Origin: Quisquiliibacterium sp.
Lineage (GTDB): Bacteria; Pseudomonadota; Gammaproteobacteria; Burkholderiales; Burkholderiaceae_E
Length of the DNA: 11,759 nucleotides
Assembly (NCBI GenBank): GCA_030830765.1
Contig: JAURMJ010000370.1
Coordinates: 1 to 11,759 of the forward strand
Reading direction: 5' to 3'
A model generated the notes under the pieces. The model saw nothing but the letters and a program-made list of their open reading frames with translations. It was not told the DNA's origin and did no database searches. Below, piece by piece: positions 7,261 to 11,759 of the stretch (within the stretch, counting starts at the first letter, position 1; every line of letters begins with the position of its first letter). Both the position numbers and the translations under genes were made by a program.

Positions 7261-8196
7261 CTAGCTTGTCTTTGAATCGTCGGAACGAAGCGCACGCCCT
7301 GACACCGACGCGCGAGCAGAAGGCTTGAGCACCACCAGCGACAAGGCGCCGACACTACAGGCCATGGCCGCCAGCTGCAGCGGCCCAAGCGGCTCGCTCA
7401 TCATCAGATTGCCGGTGATCATGGCCACAACCGGCACCATGATTGCGGACAGACCGGCCACATTGGCGGGCAGCAGACCCACAATCGAGAACCAGGTGAC
7501 ATTACCGATGCTCATCGGTATCAGCGCGATGTACAGCACGATCAGGATCGTCTGCCAGGTCGGCATGAACCATTGGCCATCCCCCAGCACAGCCGCTCCC
7601 ACCAGGACCGGCAACGAGGTCAGCAGCAACTGCCAGCCAGTCAGCACAGCAGCAGGCACCGGGACCTCAGCGCGTTTGATGATCAGCGTGCCGACAGCCC
7701 AGCCGAGCCCGGCCAGCAGCCCGAGGGCAAAACCTGCCGGTGCCTGGGCGTAGGCCGACAACCCGGGCACCATCAGCAGCAGCACCGCGGCTGCCCCCAG
7801 CGCCAGCGCAATGCCGATCCTGAGGCTCATCCGCTCGCCAAGAATCAACCACGAGATTGCAGCCGACCAAAGCGGCATCGTGAATCCGAGCACAGCCGCC
7901 TGCCCGGATGGAATCATCACCGCCGCATAGGTACTCGCAATGTTCCAGACCACCAGATAGCAGAGGGTCGCTGTCACGATTGCCGGCCAGTACTGACGAG
8001 GAATGCGCAACGAATAGCCTCGCATCCGCGCGTAGCAAAGGATCGACAGGCCGGCAATCGGCACCGAGATCGCCCGGAAGGTCCAGACTGAAATCTCGAC
8101 GACCGCCAGTTTGAAGATCGGCCAGTTGGTTCCCCAGACGATGGTCAGCAGGACAAGCAGCAAAAAGGCACGACGGGGAAATTCCTGATGACTCAT
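7261..8196 (-). CDS. EamA/DMT-superfamily transporter (RhaT/YdcZ-like exporter)
   Basis: This is a 311-residue inner-membrane protein with two tandem EamA units of about five helices each, ten in total, the standard drug/metabolite transporter layout. Visible family marks are the first helix with TIVWGTNWPIFK (18-29), an ILGERMSLR segment at the end of the first repeat followed by a Gly/Ala-rich helix, and SEPLGPLQL near the equivalent place in the second repeat. Members export amino acids, metabolites or drugs, but the substrate cannot be read from sequence. The cytoplasmic tail (about the last 20 residues) is polar and Ser/Arg-rich. It has 169 bp of upstream sequence, enough for its own promoter, and may be co-transcribed with the downstream YbbP-type gene. 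The ATG at 8196 has only a weak Shine-Dalgarno sequence. Confidence 0.92.
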   Translation of the reverse strand: MSHQEFPRRAFLLLVLLTIVWGTNWPIFKLAVVEISVWTFRAISVPIAGLSILCYARMRGYSLRIPRQYWPAIVTATLCYLVVWNIASTYAAVMIPSGQAAVLGFTMPLWSAAISWLILGERMSLRIGIALALGAAAVLLLMVPGLSAYAQAPAGFALGLLAGLGWAVGTLIIKRAEVPVPAAVLTGWQLLLTSLPVLVGAAVLGDGQWFMPTWQTILIVLYIALIPMSIGNVTWFSIVGLLPANVAGLSAIMVPVVAMITGNLMMSEPLGPLQLAAMACSVGALSLVVLKPSARASVSGRALRSDDSKTS

Positions 8197-8273
8197 TTAA
8201 CGATCCAATTGAGGCTTCAATGACCGGGCGGTCCAAGCAGGTCCGAAAAGGCAATCCTCTGCAATGATGCGCC

Positions 8274-8303
8274 AAAAAACTGATGACACTCCATAAGGTG
8301 GAG
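8274..8303 (-). terminator. Possible weak terminator after yejF
   Basis: Read on the minus strand, CTCCA and TGGAG (8303-8299 and 8293-8289) form a 5 bp stem with a 5 nt loop, and a run of six T follows at 8279-8274. The stem is short and the T-run begins about 9 nt later, so this is a poor intrinsic terminator. It is the only candidate in the 169 bp between yejF and the EamA gene. I see no convincing promoter in the rest of that gap. Confidence 0.25.
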
Positions 8304-8365
8304 CGACAAGACTTAACAGTGCCTCGAACGGACGGCTTGGGGCTGAAGGCATTCACCCCACCGGT

Positions 8366-9949
8366 TCAGGAAAGCGCTGCAGCCAGCAGACTGCGCGTGT
8401 AATCGTGCTGCGGATCGGCGAACAGCGATTCGGTCTCTCCGGCCTCGATGACCTGGCCGTCCTTCATCACCATGACGCGATGCGCCATCGCCCGGATCAC
8501 TGCCAGATCGTGCGTAATGAAGAGATAACTGAGTCCATGCCGGCGCTGCAGATGGACCAGCAGCTCAAGCACCTGCTGCTGCACCGAGACATCAAGCGCT
8601 GAGGTCGGCTCATCGAGCAGCAGCACCTCAGGACGCAGCACGACGGCACGCGCAATCGCGATCCGTTGCCGCTGACCGCCGGAGAACTCATGGGGATAGC
8701 GATCCATCATCTCGGCAGACAGCCCGACTTCCTCCAACATCTGAACGATTGCCTCACGGCGCTCGCCGGCGCCAAGCTCCGGCCGATGCAAGGCCAGCCC
8801 TTCCCCCACGATCCCTTCGACCGTCATCCGGGGCGACAGCGAGTTGTACGGATCCTGAAACACGACTTGAACAAGCTTGCGCAGTGGCCGCAGAGCCCGC
8901 GCCGACAACGTATCGATTCGGGTGCCGTTCAGGTCGACTTCGCCCTGCACCCGCCCGCGTGCCAGGCGCAGCAGGCTCATGCCGAGCGTGGTCTTGCCCG
9001 AGCCGGACTCTCCGACGATGCCCAGCGTCTCCCCTCTGCCCAATTGCAGATCAACCTGGTTGACGGCGCGAAAACGACGTCGTCCAAACAGGCCGCTACG
9101 AAACTCGAAATCGCAGCTCACCCTGCGGGCCTCAAGCACACAAGGTGACCGGGGCGGCAGCGAATCGAGCATGCGACGCGGGCGACTGTCGATCAGGCGG
9201 CGCGTATACGGATCAGCCGGCTGACTGAAAATCTGTTCGGTTGTGCCGGTCTCGACCAGGCGGCCGCTTTGCATCACGCCCACTCGGTCGGCAAACGACC
9301 GAACCAATGGCAGATCATGCGTAATCAGCAGCACTGCCATCCCGAACTCACGCTGTAACTCGGCCAGCAGTTCAACGATCTGCCGCTGGATTGTCACGTC
9401 CAGCGCGGTTGTCGGCTCATCGGCGATCAGCAGGGCGGGGTTGCAGGCCAGTGCCATTGCGATCATGGCGCGCTGACGTTGCCCGCCGGAGAGTTGATGC
9501 GCAAAGCTTGTGAAGCGACGCGCCGGCTCCGGAATACCGGTGCGCTCAAGCAGTTCGATCGCCTTGTCGCGCGCCTGAACACGCGACATGCCCTGATGCA
9601 ACTCCAGCGTCTCGCAGATCTGATTGCCGATCGGGTACAGCGGATTGAGCGCTGTCATCGGTTCCTGAAAGATCATCGCAATCCGGTTGCCGCGCACGCC
9701 GCGCATTTCCCGCTCGCTGACCTGCAGAAGATCACGCCCTTCAAAAACGATGCGGCCTTGGTAATGCGCATCAGGATTGAGCCGCATAACGGCCAGCGAG
9801 CTGACCGGCTTACCTGAGCCAGACTCGCCAACCAGTGCGAAGCGCTCACCGGGCGCCACTGAGAAACTCAGATTCTCGACGACGCGCGTGCGCCCGCCTG
9901 GTCTGGCGAACTCAATCGAGAGATCCTCAATGCAAAGCAGATCGCTCAT
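8366..9949 (-). CDS. yejF: Peptide ABC transporter twin ATPase YejF
   Basis: This is the cytoplasmic energy-coupling subunit of the YejABEF-type oligopeptide importer, the system that takes up microcin C in E. coli. Its 527 residues contain two fused nucleotide-binding domains. NBD1 has Walker A GESGSGKP (41-48), Q-loop Gln95, signature LSGGQ (153-157), Walker B ending Asp177-Glu178 and His211. NBD2 has Walker A GESGSGKT (313-320), Gln365, signature FSGGQ (422-426), Asp446-Glu447 and His480. NBD1 carries Pro48 where Ser or Thr normally coordinates magnesium; the rest of both sites looks intact. A longer in-frame start exists at 10048, but ATG at 9949 is chosen because homology begins there, GAGG precedes it at short spacing, and it overlaps the yejE stop as ATGA. 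Confidence 0.94.
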   Translation of the reverse strand: MSDLLCIEDLSIEFARPGGRTRVVENLSFSVAPGERFALVGESGSGKPVSSLAVMRLNPDAHYQGRIVFEGRDLLQVSEREMRGVRGNRIAMIFQEPMTALNPLYPIGNQICETLELHQGMSRVQARDKAIELLERTGIPEPARRFTSFAHQLSGGQRQRAMIAMALACNPALLIADEPTTALDVTIQRQIVELLAELQREFGMAVLLITHDLPLVRSFADRVGVMQSGRLVETGTTEQIFSQPADPYTRRLIDSRPRRMLDSLPPRSPCVLEARRVSCDFEFRSGLFGRRRFRAVNQVDLQLGRGETLGIVGESGSGKTTLGMSLLRLARGRVQGEVDLNGTRIDTLSARALRPLRKLVQVVFQDPYNSLSPRMTVEGIVGEGLALHRPELGAGERREAIVQMLEEVGLSAEMMDRYPHEFSGGQRQRIAIARAVVLRPEVLLLDEPTSALDVSVQQQVLELLVHLQRRHGLSYLFITHDLAVIRAMAHRVMVMKDGQVIEAGETESLFADPQHDYTRSLLAAALS

Positions 9950-10974
9950 CCCTGCCTCGTATCCAGCGCATCGCGCAGCGCCTCTCCGATGAAAATCAAC
10001 AGCATCAGGGTACCGACCAGCACGCCGAAGGTCGGCAGCGAGATCCACCAGGCATCCAGATTTTCCTTGCCCTGCGCAAGCAGCTCACCCAGGCTGGGTG
10101 TCGTCGGCGGCACGCCCAGGCCGAGAAAATCAAGACTGGTCAGTGCGACGATCGCAGCACTCATCCGGAACGGCAGAAAGGCAATCACCGGCGTCAGCGA
10201 GTTGGGCAACACATGGCGCCAGATGATCTGAAGGTTTGAGAGACCCAGCGCGCGGGCTGCGGTCACGTACTCCAACGTGCGATTACGAAGAAACTCGGCG
10301 CGCACGTAGTCTGATAATCCCATCCAGCCGAAGATGGCGAGAATCGTCAGCAGAATCCAGATGCTTGGCTCAAAAATCGAGGCAAGAATCAACAGCAGGT
10401 AGAGTTCAGGCACCGAACTCCAGACCTCGATGAATCGCTGAAAGGCCAGATCGGTACGCCCGCCAAAGTATCCCTGGACGGCGCCCGCAATCACACCGAT
10501 CAGCACGCCCAGCATCGTCAACGCAAGCCCGAACAACACGGAGATTCGGAAACCATAGATCAATCTGGCCAGCACATCGCGGCCACGATCATCGGTCCCC
10601 AGCAGGTTCACTGGCGACGGGGCGGCCGGATTCGGACTCGGAGAAAAGTAGTTGATCGTATCGAAGCGATAGTCGTTCAGCGGCCAGATTGCCCAGTTCG
10701 CATCCTTGCCCAGTTGCTCGCGCAAAAACGGATCAAGATAATCGGCTCGGGTACGAAAATCGCCTCCGAAGGTGGTTTCCGGATAATCGTAGAGCAGCGG
10801 CGAGTACCACTGCCCTTCATAACGGATCATCACCGGCCGGTCATTGGACAGCAGTTCAGCCGCCAGACTGAGCACGAACAGCAGCGCGAAAATCCACAGG
10901 CTCAGAAAACCACGCCGATTGGCCTTGAATCGCAGCCAGGCCCGTTGTCCCGGCGAATAAGAGGTCGCACTCAT
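9946..10974 (-). CDS. yejE: Peptide ABC transporter permease YejE
   Basis: This is an inner-membrane permease of the DppC/OppC class and the second membrane subunit of the Yej importer. Its 342 residues match the E. coli length (about 341). A first membrane helix (about 22-43) is followed by a roughly 95-residue periplasmic insert that is typical of YejE, then the LLGTDDRGRDV motif (124-134) and about five more helices. The ATPase-contacting EAA loop is at about 239-258 (AARALGLS...HVLPN). The insert contains a proline-rich run at 112-121. The start overlaps the yejB stop and the stop overlaps the yejF start, both as ATGA, so the three genes are translationally coupled. Confidence 0.95.
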   Translation of the reverse strand: MSATSYSPGQRAWLRFKANRRGFLSLWIFALLFVLSLAAELLSNDRPVMIRYEGQWYSPLLYDYPETTFGGDFRTRADYLDPFLREQLGKDANWAIWPLNDYRFDTINYFSPSPNPAAPSPVNLLGTDDRGRDVLARLIYGFRISVLFGLALTMLGVLIGVIAGAVQGYFGGRTDLAFQRFIEVWSSVPELYLLLILASIFEPSIWILLTILAIFGWMGLSDYVRAEFLRNRTLEYVTAARALGLSNLQIIWRHVLPNSLTPVIAFLPFRMSAAIVALTSLDFLGLGVPPTTPSLGELLAQGKENLDAWWISLPTFGVLVGTLMLLIFIGEALRDALDTRQG

Positions 10975-11759
10975 AGCGAATCGAACCTCACGCGCGGGTC
11001 GACCCAGACATAGCAGAGGTCGGTGATCAGCTTGGTCACGAGACCGATCAGCGAGAACACATACAGCGAACCCAGCACGACCGGATAGTCGCGCCGGATC
11101 ACTGATTCGTAGGACAGCAGACCAAGCCCGTCGAGCGAAAACAGCGTCTCAATCAGCAGCGAACCGGTGAAGAAAGCGCCAACGAAGGCCGCCGGGAACG
11201 CAGTCACCAACGGAATCAGTGCGTTGCGAAAGATGTGTTTGTAGAAGACCCGACGCTCCGGCAAGCCTTTGGCGCGAGCGGTCAACACATATTGCTTGCG
11301 GATTTCCTCAAGAAAGACGTTCTTGGTCAGCATCGTCGTGACCGCGAAACTACCGAGCACCAGACAGGTCAGTGGCATCGCAAGGTGCCAGAAGTAATCA
11401 AGAATCTTGCCGATGGTCGAGAGCTGGTCAAAGTTGTCCGAGGTCAGACCGCGCAGCGGGAACAACTGCATGAATGAGCCACCCCCGAACAGCACAAGCA
11501 GTGCCACACCGAGAACAAAACCCGGAATTGCATAGCCGGCCAGGATCGCTGTGCTCGTGAACAGATCAAAGCGCGATCCGTTGCGCACTGCCTTGGCGAT
11601 GCCGAGCGGAATCGAAACAAGGTAAGTGATCAGAAAGCTCCACAGCCCCAGACTGATTGAGACCGGCAGTTTGTCGACGATCAGCTCCCAGACCCCCTTG
11701 TGATGAAAGTAGCTGGTCCCCAGGTCAAACCTTGCATACCGCCAAAGCAGGTCAGCAAA
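10971..11759 (-). CDS. yejB: Peptide ABC transporter permease YejB, 5' end outside the window
   Basis: This is the first inner-membrane permease of the Yej peptide importer. The frame is open through the window edge, so 262 C-terminal residues are visible; E. coli YejB has about 364, so roughly 100 N-terminal residues are missing. A GTG at 11588 is internal and not the start, because the residues upstream of it (for example KLPVSISLGLWSFLITYLVS and IPLGIAKAV) match YejB. Other family marks are NGSRFD, the GGSFMQLFPLRGL segment, TMLTKNVFLEEIRKQYV, the EAA-type TARAKGL...HIFRNALIP loop, and a tail with WVDPRVRF. It overlaps yejE by ATGA. The solute-binding gene yejA would be expected further upstream, off-window. 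Confidence 0.95.
   Translation of the reverse strand, partial: FADLLWRYARFDLGTSYFHHKGVWELIVDKLPVSISLGLWSFLITYLVSIPLGIAKAVRNGSRFDLFTSTAILAGYAIPGFVLGVALLVLFGGGSFMQLFPLRGLTSDNFDQLSTIGKILDYFWHLAMPLTCLVLGSFAVTTMLTKNVFLEEIRKQYVLTARAKGLPERRVFYKHIFRNALIPLVTAFPAAFVGAFFTGSLLIETLFSLDGLGLLSYESVIRRDYPVVLGSLYVFSLIGLVTKLITDLCYVWVDPRVRFDSL

Noticed and set aside
8197..8365. Sigma70 promoter for the EamA gene in the 169 bp gap
   Set aside because: I found no pair of -35 and -10 boxes close to consensus at 16-18 bp spacing; a promoter may exist but cannot be placed from sequence.
9950..10048. N-terminal extension of YejF
   Set aside because: It overlaps the end of yejE by 99 bp and has no family resemblance; the ATGA-overlapping ATG at 9949 fits the operon and the family start.
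10971..11588. yejB as a complete 205-residue gene starting at GTG 11588
   Set aside because: The same frame runs on without a stop to the window edge, and those 57 codons match YejB, so the gene is cut by the window rather than short.

Overview
The window looks like a chromosomal segment of a betaproteobacterium, most likely from the Burkholderiales. I base this on the moderately high GC, the close family resemblance of the RmuC and group II truncated haemoglobin proteins, and the general gene style. The taxonomic call is inference from memory of these families, not a search result. Coding density is high, and I see no mobile elements, tRNA or rRNA genes, CRISPR arrays or prophage signs.

Left part (1-2422, plus strand): a NodT-type outer-membrane efflux lipoprotein starts at 31. 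A strong Shine-Dalgarno sequence and a possible ATGA overlap suggest it follows an upstream gene that is off-window, probably the rest of a tripartite efflux pump. An NAD-type classical short-chain dehydrogenase follows after 19 bp. The plus-strand block ends at a short convergent gap (2423-2508) with only a weak inverted repeat.

Right part (2509-11759, all minus strand, read from right to left): the block begins with the 3' part of yejB, cut by the window end, then yejE and yejF. These are the permeases and twin-ATPase subunit of a YejABEF-type peptide importer, linked by two ATGA overlaps. A 169 bp gap is followed by a ten-helix EamA/DMT exporter, then by a large FtsX-like permease of the YbbP type (GTG start). 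After another 139 bp gap come a group II truncated haemoglobin and, 3 nt later, the DNA-recombination protein RmuC.

No obviously new multi-gene system is present. The points worth a second look are: an array of three GTCTCAGAC-like palindromes at exactly 19 bp centre spacing, with a possible fourth half-site, between ybbP and the globin gene; a proline in place of the Walker A Ser/Thr in the first ATPase domain of YejF; the lack of an ATPase gene beside ybbP; the tight globin-rmuC pair; and a five-fold 11-residue repeat in RmuC.
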